A stretch of 44,139 nt of DNA from an uncultured Butyricicoccus sp. (GTDB lineage Bacteria > Bacillota > Clostridia > Oscillospirales > Butyricicoccaceae), in contig CALWBL010000013.1 in the NCBI GenBank assembly GCA_944376065.1, positions 1 to 44,139 on the forward strand, given 5' to 3'. The notes under the pieces were generated by a model that was not told where the DNA came from, did no database searches, and worked only from the letters and a program-made list of their open reading frames with translations. Below, in pieces: positions 19,505 to 31,062 of this stretch (within the stretch, counting starts at the first letter, position 1; each line of letters opens with the position of its first letter). Made by a program: the position numbers and the translations under genes.

Positions 19505-20371
19505 ATGAAAAACAAAGTAAATTTGAAAGCTTGGATTTTTACTATTCCTAGCCTTATTCTTATAGTATCATTCGTGTTTTATCCTATGATTCAAGCGTTT
19601 ATAACATCATTTTATACTGGTGTTGCAAACAATTTGTCTTTTGGTGGTCTTGCAAACTATCAAAGGCTTTTAACTGATACAACTTTCCAGAAAGCACTTT
19701 TTAACACCCTTTTATTCCTAGTTATTCAAGTGCCGATTATGATTATACTTGCACTTATTATTTCTTCTATTTTAAATAATAAGCGTCTTAAATTAAGAGG
19801 ATTCTTCAGAACTGCTATATTTTTACCTTGTATAACATCACTTGTTGCATATTCTATTGTATTTAAAAGTCTTTTTGCAAGTGATGGCTTTGTAAATGCA
19901 ATGCTGATGAACTTAAATATTATAGCTGAGCCTATTAACTGGCTTACAAACTCAACTTGTGCTAGAATTCTTATTATTATTGCTATTACCTGGAGATGGA
20001 CTGGTTATAATATGATTTTCTATTTAGCTGGTCTTCAAAGTATAGATGATTCTGTTTATGAAGCTGCTGAAATTGACGGTGCAACAGGTTTTCAAAAGTT
20101 CCGTTATATGACTGTACCGCTTCTAAAACCTATTATTTTATTTACAAGTATTAACTCTACAATCGGTACTTTACAGCTCTTTGATGAAACCATGAATATA
20201 ACTCAAGGCGGACCTGCTAATTCAACTATAACTATTTCTCAATATATTTATAATATTTTATTTAAATATCAGCCTAATTTTGGTTATGCGGCCGCTGTTT
20301 CCTTTGTTATTGTTGTGCTTATTGTGGTTTTATCATTCATTCAATTGAAAGTAGGCGACAAGAATGACTAA
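19505..20371 (+). CDS. ABC sugar importer permease, MalF-like
   Basis: This 288-residue membrane protein has six predicted helices. The first is AWIFTIPSLILIVSFVFYPMI near residues 9-29. The EAA loop EAAEIDGATGFQKFRYMTVP lies near 180-200. The ATG at 19505 is chosen because the ATG at 19430 lies within the attenuator hairpin and would add a residue stretch foreign to the family. It overlaps the next gene by 8 bases. Its partners are the lipoprotein upstream and the permease downstream. No ATPase gene is in the operon. Confidence 0.92.
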   Translation: MKNKVNLKAWIFTIPSLILIVSFVFYPMIQAFITSFYTGVANNLSFGGLANYQRLLTDTTFQKALFNTLLFLVIQVPIMIILALIISSILNNKRLKLRGFFRTAIFLPCITSLVAYSIVFKSLFASDGFVNAMLMNLNIIAEPINWLTNSTCARILIIIAITWRWTGYNMIFYLAGLQSIDDSVYEAAEIDGATGFQKFRYMTVPLLKPIILFTSINSTIGTLQLFDETMNITQGGPANSTITISQYIYNILFKYQPNFGYAAAVSFVIVVLIVVLSFIQLKVGDKND

Positions 20372-21209
20372 ACAAGCTAAAATTTTAAATATTGTACAAT
20401 ATATTGTGCTTATAATCTTAACTATCATTTCGGTTTTCCCATTTTTTTGGATGATAGTTGCAGCTACTAACCCATCTGTTGAAGTTACTAAAGGTACTTT
20501 AACTTTTGGTTCATACTTCACCGAAAACTTAAAAACACTTTTATCATCTGATTTACAGTTTATAAATGCATTTAAAAATTCACTTTTTATTGCAGTTATT
20601 ACAACTACACTTGCAATGATTGTATCATCTGCTGCAGGCTATGCTTTTGAAGTTTATAAAAATAAAACTAGAGATAAAGTGTTTAACTTTGTGCTTCTTT
20701 CCATGATGGTGCCTTTTGCAGCGTTAATGGTTCCGTTATTTAGATTATTCAGTAATTTTAATAAGGTTCCTGTGCTTGAAAATATTGGGCTTAATACAAA
20801 TGGTTCAGTTATTATTATCGCAATTGCCACTGCATTTTTAATTTTCTTCTTCAGACAGAACACAAGAACATTTCCAAAAGACTTAATAGAAGCTGCTAGA
20901 ATAGACGGTTTAGGTGAGTTTGAAATTTTCGCAAGAATTTATATGCCTACAATGAAGTCCACATATGCAGCGGCTGTTGTTGTAACATTTATGACTAGCT
21001 GGAATAATTATCTCTGGCCACTGATTGCCCTTCAATCTCCAGAAAAGAGAACTCTTCCACTAATTCTTTCAGCTATGGGTTCATCTTATACACCAGATTA
21101 TGGTATGATGATGACAGCTGTTGTTATTTCAACCCTTCCAACTGCTCTGTTATTCTTCTTTATGCAAAAACAATTTGTTGCAGGTATGACAGGTTCTGTT
21201 AAGGGTTAA
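20364..21209 (+). CDS. ABC sugar importer permease, MalG-like
   Basis: This 281-residue membrane protein starts inside the end of the MalF-like gene, so the two are translationally coupled. The first helix is near residues 13-34. The EAA loop EAARIDGLGEFEIFARIYMP lies near 185-205. The C-terminus QFVAGMTGSVKG is typical. It belongs to the importer that feeds the GH2 enzyme encoded next. Confidence 0.93.
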   Translation: MTKQAKILNIVQYIVLIILTIISVFPFFWMIVAATNPSVEVTKGTLTFGSYFTENLKTLLSSDLQFINAFKNSLFIAVITTTLAMIVSSAAGYAFEVYKNKTRDKVFNFVLLSMMVPFAALMVPLFRLFSNFNKVPVLENIGLNTNGSVIIIAIATAFLIFFFRQNTRTFPKDLIEAARIDGLGEFEIFARIYMPTMKSTYAAAVVVTFMTSWNNYLWPLIALQSPEKRTLPLILSAMGSSYTPDYGMMMTAVVISTLPTALLFFFMQKQFVAGMTGSVKG

Positions 21210-21213
21210 TAAA

Positions 21214-21248
21214 AATAGCTCCTCCTTATATGTTTTGTGGGAGCTATT
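21214..21248 (+). other. Intercistronic stem-loop before the GH2 gene
   Basis: AATAGCTCC (21214-21222) and GGAGCTATT (21240-21248) form a 9-bp stem with a 17-base loop. No T-run follows, so mRNA protection or weak attenuation is more likely than termination. Confidence 0.5.
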
Positions 21249-21275
21249 GAATTAAATTAAAAAATTAGGAGATGA

Positions 21276-24299
<3,024 letters not shown>

Positions 24300-24316
24300 A
24301 ACTTAACAAGCAAATC

Positions 24317-24348
24317 GCCTCTCATGGTATAATTATACTGTGAGAGGC
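24317..24348 (+). terminator. Hairpin between the GH2 gene and the two-component genes
   Basis: GCCTCTCA (24317-24324) pairs with TGAGAGGC (24341-24348), and the inner GTATAATTATAC is itself palindromic. The T-run is short, so termination is probably partial and the regulators may be co-transcribed at a low level. Confidence 0.6.
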
Positions 24349-24374
24349 TTTGTAATGTAAGGAGAGAAAAGAAA

Positions 24375-25859
24375 ATGAATAATAGCTGTAAAATTATGAT
24401 TGTCGATGATGAGTTTATAATGCGTCAAGGCATTAAATTTATGATTAAATGGGAAGAAAATGGGTATGAGGTTGTTGGTGAGGCGTCAAATGGCAAAGAG
24501 GCTTTAAACCTCATTGCAGAATTAAAACCACATATTATTTTGTGTGATATTGCAATGCCTGTTATGAATGGTCTAGATTTTATAAAAATTGCAGCAAATC
24601 AATACCCCAATATAAAAATTATTGTTTTAAGCGGTTATGATAATTTTGATTATGTTAGAAACTCGCTTATAAACGGTGCAGTTGACTATGTTTTAAAACC
24701 TACTTTAACACCTGAAGAACTGCTGAAAATCTTACAAAGAGTGATTAAAACCATACCGGGCTTACACATTAAACCAAATATAAATAAAGTAAATATTTTA
24801 GAGCAATACCTTTTATATGAAAATGAGCAAATACCAAAATTTAATTATGATAGTTTTAGACTCTTGGTTTTTCCATTAAAGTATAGTGATAAAAATAGTG
24901 TCAGTTTATATTCGGTTCTATATGAAAAAATAACAGAGTTTTTAAAAAATCTAGCATGTGATAATATGAGTTTTCTTTATAATAATGATAAATTATGTGC
25001 GGTTTTAAATTATCCATTAGAAAAAGATAGCGAAATATTTTATGAAATAAATTTATTTATAAAAAAGATTTCAGATATGTGTGAAAATATCTTTGTTGTT
25101 ATTTCACAAACGCATAGCAGTATAAAAGACATAAAACAAGATTTTAAAAACCCAAATTTTCTTAAATATGAAAGATTCTATTTTAAAAAATGTAATTTGT
25201 ATTTAGCAGATAACTTAAATAACAACATATTTCCTGATAAATTTGATTATAGAAAATTTATAACTTTTGTAAACGATAAAAAATATGGCGATGCTAGAGA
25301 TTTAATGCATGACTATATTTTAAAAGCAATTTATGCACAAATTCCATCTATTAAGCTAAAAAATCAGACAAAAAACTTTCTATATAACCTTGTTGGGGAA
25401 ACAGATGAAAGTGAAGTGGAAGAAATTTATATAAAGGCTTTTGATGAAATCGAAAATGCACAATATTCAGATGACTTTATAAAAATTGTTGAAAGTATAC
25501 TTGATAAGTTAGTAAATATTCTCTCAAAGGATAAACAAGCAACAGATGAATATATGGAAAAAATTTTAGACTATATAAAACAAAATTACAAAGAAGATTT
25601 AACCTTGCAATCACTTGCAGAGCAGTTTAACTTTGGTTATTCTTATCTGTCAGCGTATTTTGCCCAATATGCTCATGAAGGGTTTAGTGAATATTTGAAT
25701 AAAATCAGAATACAAAAAGCCTGTCAAATGTTAAAAGACTCAAAATATTCAATAGCCGAAGTTAGCTTTGCTGTTGGCTATTCGGACCATAGTTATTTTT
25801 GCAGGGTTTTTAAAAAAATAACAGGTATCACGCCTAGTCTTTACAGAAAGGGAAACTAA
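24375..25859 (+). CDS. Response regulator with AraC-type DNA-binding domain
   Basis: This 494-residue regulator probably activates the importer and GH2 operon. The receiver domain covers residues 5-122: acidic pair D11-D12, phosphoacceptor D58 in ILCDIAMPVMNG, and K108 in YVLKPT. A divergent middle region follows, and residues about 390-494 form two AraC helix-turn-helix units (LTLQSLAEQFNFGYSYLSAYFAQ, then SIAEVSFAVGYSDHSYFCRVFKK). This is the YesN-like layout. GGAG precedes the ATG. Its stop overlaps the start of the sensor kinase gene by one base. Confidence 0.93.
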   Translation: MNNSCKIMIVDDEFIMRQGIKFMIKWEENGYEVVGEASNGKEALNLIAELKPHIILCDIAMPVMNGLDFIKIAANQYPNIKIIVLSGYDNFDYVRNSLINGAVDYVLKPTLTPEELLKILQRVIKTIPGLHIKPNINKVNILEQYLLYENEQIPKFNYDSFRLLVFPLKYSDKNSVSLYSVLYEKITEFLKNLACDNMSFLYNNDKLCAVLNYPLEKDSEIFYEINLFIKKISDMCENIFVVISQTHSSIKDIKQDFKNPNFLKYERFYFKKCNLYLADNLNNNIFPDKFDYRKFITFVNDKKYGDARDLMHDYILKAIYAQIPSIKLKNQTKNFLYNLVGETDESEVEEIYIKAFDEIENAQYSDDFIKIVESILDKLVNILSKDKQATDEYMEKILDYIKQNYKEDLTLQSLAEQFNFGYSYLSAYFAQYAHEGFSEYLNKIRIQKACQMLKDSKYSIAEVSFAVGYSDHSYFCRVFKKITGITPSLYRKGN

Positions 25860-27547
25860 TGAAGCATAAAATTTATAGACAGGATATGCTGACAAAAATT
25901 TTATTTATAGTAATAGTTGGGATTCTATCTACTGTTTTAGTTGTTTCTAGTATTATTATAAACATATCAAAAGATATTTTTATAGACACTTATTTAAAAG
26001 CTCAAGAAAAAGCCTTCTATCGCATACAAGATGAGCTAAATTCACATCATGAGGATTTAGTTACTATGTTTAATCAAATAAATTCAAGTATAAATTTAAA
26101 ATTCTTTTTGCAGGATATATATACAACATCTCAATCAGAGTCAAGGGTTGCATACAAAGCTGAAAATGATATGCAAAAAGCAATTGGATTTGATTTTGAT
26201 AATACAAGAGTTTTACTTATAAGCAATAATGGAAAAACATATCTTAATAAAGAGTATGTTTTAAATAAATCACCTGAAGAAATTTTAAACTCAAATGAAG
26301 TAAAAAAAGCTATAGAAAATCCAGAAAGAATACAATACATTTATAAAAAGCAAGGATATACAGTTGATACCAAAAACACACCTGTTATCCTCACTATAAA
26401 AGCACTGAAACTTTCTGGAAGTGACACACCTTATGGCATAATTATTGCAATAACTACAGAAAAAGATTTTTCTCATTATTATGAATATTTTACCTCTGAA
26501 TATACACAGTTTTATCTGACTGATAACAATAATATAGTTATTTCTTCTTCAAATAAAAGCGCTGTGGGAAAAGAAATGCCAAAGAGTAAATATGCTATTG
26601 TTCTAAAAGAACAATTACCATTTTATAATTGCACAGCTTATGGTTTTATTAACTCACAAAATGCACTTGGTAATTTTTATAATGAGCCTTCACTTTGGAT
26701 TATTTGTTCTATAATTTGTCTTATAGTATGCCTTATGATAGGTTATATTGTTAAAAAAACAGTTGATCCATTATCCGACCTTATTTTTAAAATGTCACAC
26801 GCAAGAAAAAATAATTATAATGAGTACATTGAACTTAAAGGCTCAAAAGAGATACAAGAATTATCTAAAACATATAATACTATGCTTGCTGACCTAAACC
26901 ATTATATAAATGAGCTTTTGACAGTTCAAAGGGAAAAACGTAAAGCAGAAATTGAAGCCTTGCAAATGCAAATAAATCCTCATTACATCTACAATACATT
27001 AGCCAGTATAAAATGGCTTATCTATCAAGGCAATGTAGATAAATCAACTAAAACTATTGATGCTTTTATTTGTTTATTAAGAAATACAATAAGTAATACA
27101 GATGAAACAATAACTATTTCAAAAGAAATAGAGTGTTTAAAAAATTATGTGTTTATAAATAATATAAGATATGGTGATAAAATAAAAGTTGATTATTTTG
27201 TAGCTTTTGGTTGTGATAAATATAAAATACCTAAAATGATTTTGCAGCCATTTATTGAAAATGCATTTTTTCACGCTTTTCCATATGAAATGTCAGGTAA
27301 TATAAAGATTTTTATAAGAAAAGTAAATCAAAATATAAAAATACAGATTATAGATAATGGTATAGGTATAAAAGATGTAAATTCATTGACAACAAGTAAA
27401 AAGGAACATTTTAGCGGTATAGGTATAAACAATGTAGACGCAAGACTAAAGTTATTATATGGAGATGATTATGGGATAAAAATAAGCAGTCAGACTAATA
27501 AGGGTACTACTATAACGATTTTTATCCCAAATGATAACAAAGAATAA
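25859..27547 (+). CDS. Sensor histidine kinase, YesM-like
   Basis: This 562-residue membrane kinase has one helix near residues 12-35, an extracellular sensor region of about 240 residues, a second helix near 279-298, and then HAMP-like and kinase parts. The phosphoacceptor is H375 in QINPHYIYNTL, the mark of this family. The ATP-binding domain shows QPFIENAFFHAF near 460-471 and DNGIGI near 498-503. It overlaps the response regulator stop by one base. The natural cue is probably an extracellular sugar or a loaded binding protein, inferred from position. Confidence 0.93.
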   Translation: MKHKIYRQDMLTKILFIVIVGILSTVLVVSSIIINISKDIFIDTYLKAQEKAFYRIQDELNSHHEDLVTMFNQINSSINLKFFLQDIYTTSQSESRVAYKAENDMQKAIGFDFDNTRVLLISNNGKTYLNKEYVLNKSPEEILNSNEVKKAIENPERIQYIYKKQGYTVDTKNTPVILTIKALKLSGSDTPYGIIIAITTEKDFSHYYEYFTSEYTQFYLTDNNNIVISSSNKSAVGKEMPKSKYAIVLKEQLPFYNCTAYGFINSQNALGNFYNEPSLWIICSIICLIVCLMIGYIVKKTVDPLSDLIFKMSHARKNNYNEYIELKGSKEIQELSKTYNTMLADLNHYINELLTVQREKRKAEIEALQMQINPHYIYNTLASIKWLIYQGNVDKSTKTIDAFICLLRNTISNTDETITISKEIECLKNYVFINNIRYGDKIKVDYFVAFGCDKYKIPKMILQPFIENAFFHAFPYEMSGNIKIFIRKVNQNIKIQIIDNGIGIKDVNSLTTSKKEHFSGIGINNVDARLKLLYGDDYGIKISSQTNKGTTITIFIPNDNKE

Positions 27548-27678
27548 GAGATTATTGGCTAGGTTTATAGCTTCATCGTTTGAAATAAGCAGTATGATAT
27601 CGCTTATCAATGAACTTCTCTTTTTGATATAACCTAAATTGAAGTTCTATGATTGCTTGTGAAACTGAGATAGTATAT

Positions 27679-27702
27679 AAAAAATCTCACGTGAGATTTT
27701 TT
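27679..27702. terminator. Bidirectional terminator between kinase and parB
   Basis: A perfect 24-bp palindrome (12-bp arms AAAAAATCTCAC / GTGAGATTTTTT) gives T-runs on both strands. The parB stop codon lies inside it. Confidence 0.85.
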
Positions 27703-28661
27703 TCATGGATTGTTTCTCTCAGAGTATTGCAGGTATTTAGCAAAGTTGTCAGTTCTAATGCAAGTTCATCTATATCACTTTTCAATGCTTTTTTGTCCTG
27801 TTCTTTGGATAAGTCTGATTCAGATAAATTGCATAATTCGGTTAATTGTGTGTGAATATTATGAATAGAACTGCGGCATTTTCGCACAGTACGAACAATA
27901 TTAACTTTTGGGTTCAAATCTTGATTGTCAGAACGTTGTTTGTTTTCTTTTTTTATTTTCTTTACTAAGCCTAGTGCCATTTGAATCCGTTTTTCTAATG
28001 GAATCTCAGTTCCCATTTTTTCTACTTCTTGTACCATTCTATCTTGTAAAATACAATTATTTCTCTGGGCGAGGAAATAAGCATCTGTCATAGGTAGAAG
28101 TCCTTGGTTTATCCACGAAACGATAGTTTGGTTTAGACGTAATAAGTCAAGATAACGTAGAATTGTAGCTCGTGACAATCCGGTCTGTTCCATAAGTTGC
28201 TGAACCCGTTCATGAACGCTGTTTGGCATACCTGCTCGGTCAAGCACTTGACAGAGTGTATCTAATTGGTATGCCATATCCAAGGGAGTAATTGATCGCC
28301 TATGAATATTTTCTCCAATCAGTGCTCTAGCTTCTTCGAGTTCAGTTTGATATGTACGCACCTTACACGGCAATGTGGTTAGACCAATTTTTTGTGCAAT
28401 CCGTTTGCGTCGGTGTCCTGATATAATGCGATAATATCCATTCTCCGCTGGTGTTACAATGATATCTTCCCACAGACCATCTTTTTCAATGGATTGAAGA
28501 GAGCGTTGAAAGGCTTCGTCCTCCTGCATTGAAAAACGATTCAATGGGTTGTCCAGAAGTTTATCTACTGGAATTTTGCGAATGAGCTCACCATTTACTT
28601 CTGAAGATATAACCGCAGTTTTTTGCAATGTACTGAATAAAGATGGTTTTGTCTTTGCCAT
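27687..28661 (-). CDS. parB: ParB-family partition protein
   Basis: This 324-residue protein should bind the plasmid centromere and work with ParA in segregation. The N-terminal ParB/Spo0J nuclease-like fold shows IPVDKLLDNPLNRF near 30-43, RIISGHRRKRIAQKIGL near 78-94, and the arginine patch ENIHRRSITPLD near 117-128. A helix-turn-helix follows (QLMEQTGLSRATILRYLDLLRL near 154-175). The C-terminal 100 residues are charged and helical, probably for dimer formation. The start overlaps the parA stop by one base. No parS palindrome of the chromosomal TGTTTCACGTGAAACA type was seen. Confidence 0.9.
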   Translation of the reverse strand: MAKTKPSLFSTLQKTAVISSEVNGELIRKIPVDKLLDNPLNRFSMQEDEAFQRSLQSIEKDGLWEDIIVTPAENGYYRIISGHRRKRIAQKIGLTTLPCKVRTYQTELEEARALIGENIHRRSITPLDMAYQLDTLCQVLDRAGMPNSVHERVQQLMEQTGLSRATILRYLDLLRLNQTIVSWINQGLLPMTDAYFLAQRNNCILQDRMVQEVEKMGTEIPLEKRIQMALGLVKKIKKENKQRSDNQDLNPKVNIVRTVRKCRSSIHNIHTQLTELCNLSESDLSKEQDKKALKSDIDELALELTTLLNTCNTLRETIHEKNLT

Positions 28662-29446
28662 TATTTTATGCCCTCCGCTTTAAGTCGGTCTAAAATTTCG
28701 TTAGTCAAATTAGAATAATCTTGACTTCCAGTACATCTTGGGTTATAAAAGCACAGTGGTTTCAAAGCAAGTGGTGCTTTACGAACTTCAATATTTCTAC
28801 GTATATAGGTTTGAAATGCTAAATCTGGCAACATATTTGGAAATTCGTTAATCATCTCTCTGTCTAAAGAAGAGCCTGTTTCTACTGCAGTCATAAAAAT
28901 ACCTAAGGCTTGCAAACTGGGATTGACCATCTCTCTTGCTTCTCGGATGGTTTCAAGCATAGTTCCATATCCTTCAATAGAATTTTTATCAACACGGATA
29001 GGAATCAACACATAATCAACAGCGACTAATACATTTATATTTAGAATTGATTCCAGCGAAGGAGAACAATCAAATAGAATAAAATCATAGGCCGTTTCAG
29101 GGAGTTTGGTAAGTAGTCGTTTTAATACGGTTTCCCGTCCCATCATCATTTTTTGCAGAGCAACAAAAGCACCTCCAAGCAATGTTCCACCCTGTATAAT
29201 ATCCAGACCGTCAATCACTGTATGACAGATTACATCATTCAATGTAACATTAGTATCTATAACTGCATCTGTCATATTTTTATCAGCTTCCTGAATAATC
29301 TCGAGATTTGATGTAGCATTTCCCTGTGTATCCATATCAATAATTAAAACTTTTTTCCCATGGCGAATCAGCTCTCCACTAATGTTAATTACTGATGTAG
29401 TTTTTCCAGTGCCGCCCTTTTGGTTCATCAATGCAATTTTAATCAT
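28661..29446 (-). CDS. parA: ParA-family partition ATPase
   Basis: This 261-residue ATPase moves or positions the plasmid with ParB. The deviant Walker A motif MNQKGGTGKTTSV is at residues 7-19. IIDMDTQGNATSNL is near 35-48, and FILFDCSPSLES, the Walker B-like strand, is near 121-132. The ATG at 29446 is chosen over one at 29476 because the upstream ribbon-helix-helix gene overlaps it in the usual ATGA-like way and AAGGA lies 10 bases before it. There is no long N-terminal DNA-binding extension, so the small upstream protein is the likely operon repressor. Confidence 0.93.
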   Translation of the reverse strand: MIKIALMNQKGGTGKTTSVINISGELIRHGKKVLIIDMDTQGNATSNLEIIQEADKNMTDAVIDTNVTLNDVICHTVIDGLDIIQGGTLLGGAFVALQKMMMGRETVLKRLLTKLPETAYDFILFDCSPSLESILNINVLVAVDYVLIPIRVDKNSIEGYGTMLETIREAREMVNPSLQALGIFMTAVETGSSLDREMINEFPNMLPDLAFQTYIRRNIEVRKAPLALKPLCFYNPRCTGSQDYSNLTNEILDRLKAEGIK

Positions 29447-29615
29447 GTTTATCGTTCCTTTTTGTGAGTTCTTCAATTGATGTAACTTGTTCCATTACAC
29501 ATTCAAGCATAAATTTACTGACTGATAAATTCATTTTTGCTGCAGCTTTTTTTATTCGTTCCCGTTCCTCATTTGTTGCATAGATAAGCATTGAGATTTT
29601 GTTGATTGTTTTCAA
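29439..29615 (-). CDS. Small ribbon-helix-helix protein ahead of parA
   Basis: This 58-residue protein begins with TTG at 29615, 8 bases after AAGGAG, and reads MKTINKISMLIYATNEERER, then IKKAAAKMNLSVSKFMLECV. A short strand, a helix, a turn with NLSVSKF and a second helix match the Arc/CopG-type fold. The stop overlaps the parA start by 8 bases. A strong promoter and repeated AT-rich sites lie just upstream. By analogy with omega and ParR-like proteins it probably represses the par operon and may bind the centromere. The non-ATG start and short length make it easy to miss. Confidence 0.8.
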   Translation of the reverse strand: MKTINKISMLIYATNEERERIKKAAAKMNLSVSKFMLECVMEQVTSIEELTKRNDKHD

Positions 29616-29654
29616 ATGTGCATCTCCTTCTGTCTGTGTTACATATCTAATTAT

Positions 29655-29733
29655 AGTATAATATTATTTACTTTTCTTGTAAATATATGAATGATATTAT
29701 ATATTTTTTTTAAATTTTATAAATGATATTATA
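29655..29733 (-). promoter_or_regulatory. Partition operon promoter with repeated sites
   Basis: On the minus strand, TTTACA (29678-29683) and TATACT (29655-29660) are 17 bp apart. The 11-mer ATGATATTATA occurs at 29691-29701 and 29723-29733 (32 bp apart). A one-mismatch inverted copy, TATAATATTAT, is at about 29657-29667 and covers the -10 box. These are candidate operator or centromere sites. Confidence 0.65.
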
Positions 29734-29995
29734 ATCAAACAAGTCTAAAGTTTTTTGTGGAAATCAAGCATTAAAACTGATATTTTTCAATTCTGCACTG
29801 TACTTTTGTAAGAAAACTACATATGCCTCCCAAAGCTAAAAACACACAAAAAGTACTTATTGCCTATAATTTGTCATTAAATCCTTTAATATTTGCTAAT
29901 ATCTACCTTAATTAAGCCAACGTTTACTAATTGTTTAGCAGCTCATATATGTTTTGTAACTAGCTATTCTTGCAGTTTTTGTTCAGAATAAGTAT
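29734..29995. other. Intergenic stretch without recognised features
   Basis: Between the par promoter and the esterase promoter I see AT-rich DNA without open frames of note or clear repeats. Confidence 0.5.
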
Positions 29996-30041
29996 TTGCT
30001 TTTATTATACTTTTCAAGTATAATAAATGAAATCGATTTTA
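29996..30041 (+). promoter_or_regulatory. Promoter and operator of the esterase-transporter operon
   Basis: TTGCTT (29996-30001) and TATAAT (30019-30024) are 17 bp apart. TGAAATCGATTTTA (30028-30041) lies at the expected start point and differs by one base from the perfect palindrome at the sucrose promoter (35829-35842). Confidence 0.75.
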
Positions 30042-30069
30042 ATTTTATTTTAATAGAAAGGATTATAAT

Positions 30070-31023
30070 ATGAAGCAATATGTTGATAAGGAACAGTTTT
30101 CTCATGCTATCTATGATTTAGTATATGACAATAAATCTCAGAGTCAAAAACTGGATATTGTGTATCCAGAAATTGGTGACGGTCCTTTTCCTTTATTAAT
30201 TTTTTTTCATGGAGGTGGATTTGTTGGTGGCTCAAAGAATTGTTTCACTATTTCTTTCATATTTAAACTGATTGCTCGTGGATATGCAGTTGCCTCTGTT
30301 GATTATCGTTCGGCATTAGAAGCTCCTTGGCCAGCTCAGATTTTAGATGCTAAAGCTGCTGTTAGATATCTCAAAGCAAATGCAGACAAATTGAATGTAA
30401 AGACAGATTGTGTTGCTGTGGCAGGATGTTCCGCTGGTGCTACAATAGCTCAACTTGTGGCTGCAACTGGTGGCAAACCTATCTTTGAAGACTTGAGTAC
30501 TGGAAATGAAAACTTTTCCAGTAAAGTAGATGTGCTTATTTCTTTCTATGGTTTAAGTAGTTTTGTACAAGATGCTATAGGAGGAGGTATGCCTATCGAC
30601 TTATTTTGCAAAGTGAATATGATTAGTAGAGAGGAATTGATTAAAGTCTTTAATGCCGAGTATTTATGTGCTACTGATGTACTGCTGCGTAAAAAGAGTT
30701 CAGAAGATTTAGATTTTGTGGAAACTATGAATCCAATAAATTATGTAGACGAAACATTTCCTTATGCACTGCTTCAGCATGGTACAAAAGACCCAGTTAT
30801 ATGCTACAAGCAGTCTGAACAAATGGCAGATATGATTAGACAAAAATGTGGTTCAGAACGTGTACAACTAGATATTTTCCCAGATGCAGTTCATGGAGAT
30901 ATTGTATTCAAATGTAATGAAAATATGGAACGTTGTATTTCATTCTTACAAACTTATATGCCTAGTAATCAGATAGATTTATGTCCTCTTCCAGAGATTA
31001 AAATTGTTTCTGTAGAGGAATAG
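30070..31023 (+). CDS. Alpha/beta-hydrolase, cytoplasmic esterase (HSL-like)
   Basis: This 317-residue hydrolase probably cleaves an ester bond, such as an acetyl or aromatic group on a sugar or sugar acid. The oxyanion-hole motif FFHGGGF is at residues 45-51. The nucleophile is S121 in GCSAG, with D241 (HGTKDP) and H275 (AVHGD) completing the triad. No signal peptide or membrane segment is present. The ATG follows AAAGGAT. It is 39 bases ahead of a GntP-like transporter gene and has a promoter with a LacI-type or cre-like site. The true substrate is not evident. Confidence 0.88.
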   Translation: MKQYVDKEQFSHAIYDLVYDNKSQSQKLDIVYPEIGDGPFPLLIFFHGGGFVGGSKNCFTISFIFKLIARGYAVASVDYRSALEAPWPAQILDAKAAVRYLKANADKLNVKTDCVAVAGCSAGATIAQLVAATGGKPIFEDLSTGNENFSSKVDVLISFYGLSSFVQDAIGGGMPIDLFCKVNMISREELIKVFNAEYLCATDVLLRKKSSEDLDFVETMNPINYVDETFPYALLQHGTKDPVICYKQSEQMADMIRQKCGSERVQLDIFPDAVHGDIVFKCNENMERCISFLQTYMPSNQIDLCPLPEIKIVSVEE

Positions 31024-31062
31024 CGGTTAATTTATAATATAATTTTAAAAGGAAGTGATTTT

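Noticed and set aside
27679..27702. A parS centromere, because of the CACGTG core
   Set aside because: The arms are A/T runs giving a terminator at the parB stop, and the sequence does not match the chromosomal parS consensus beyond the core.
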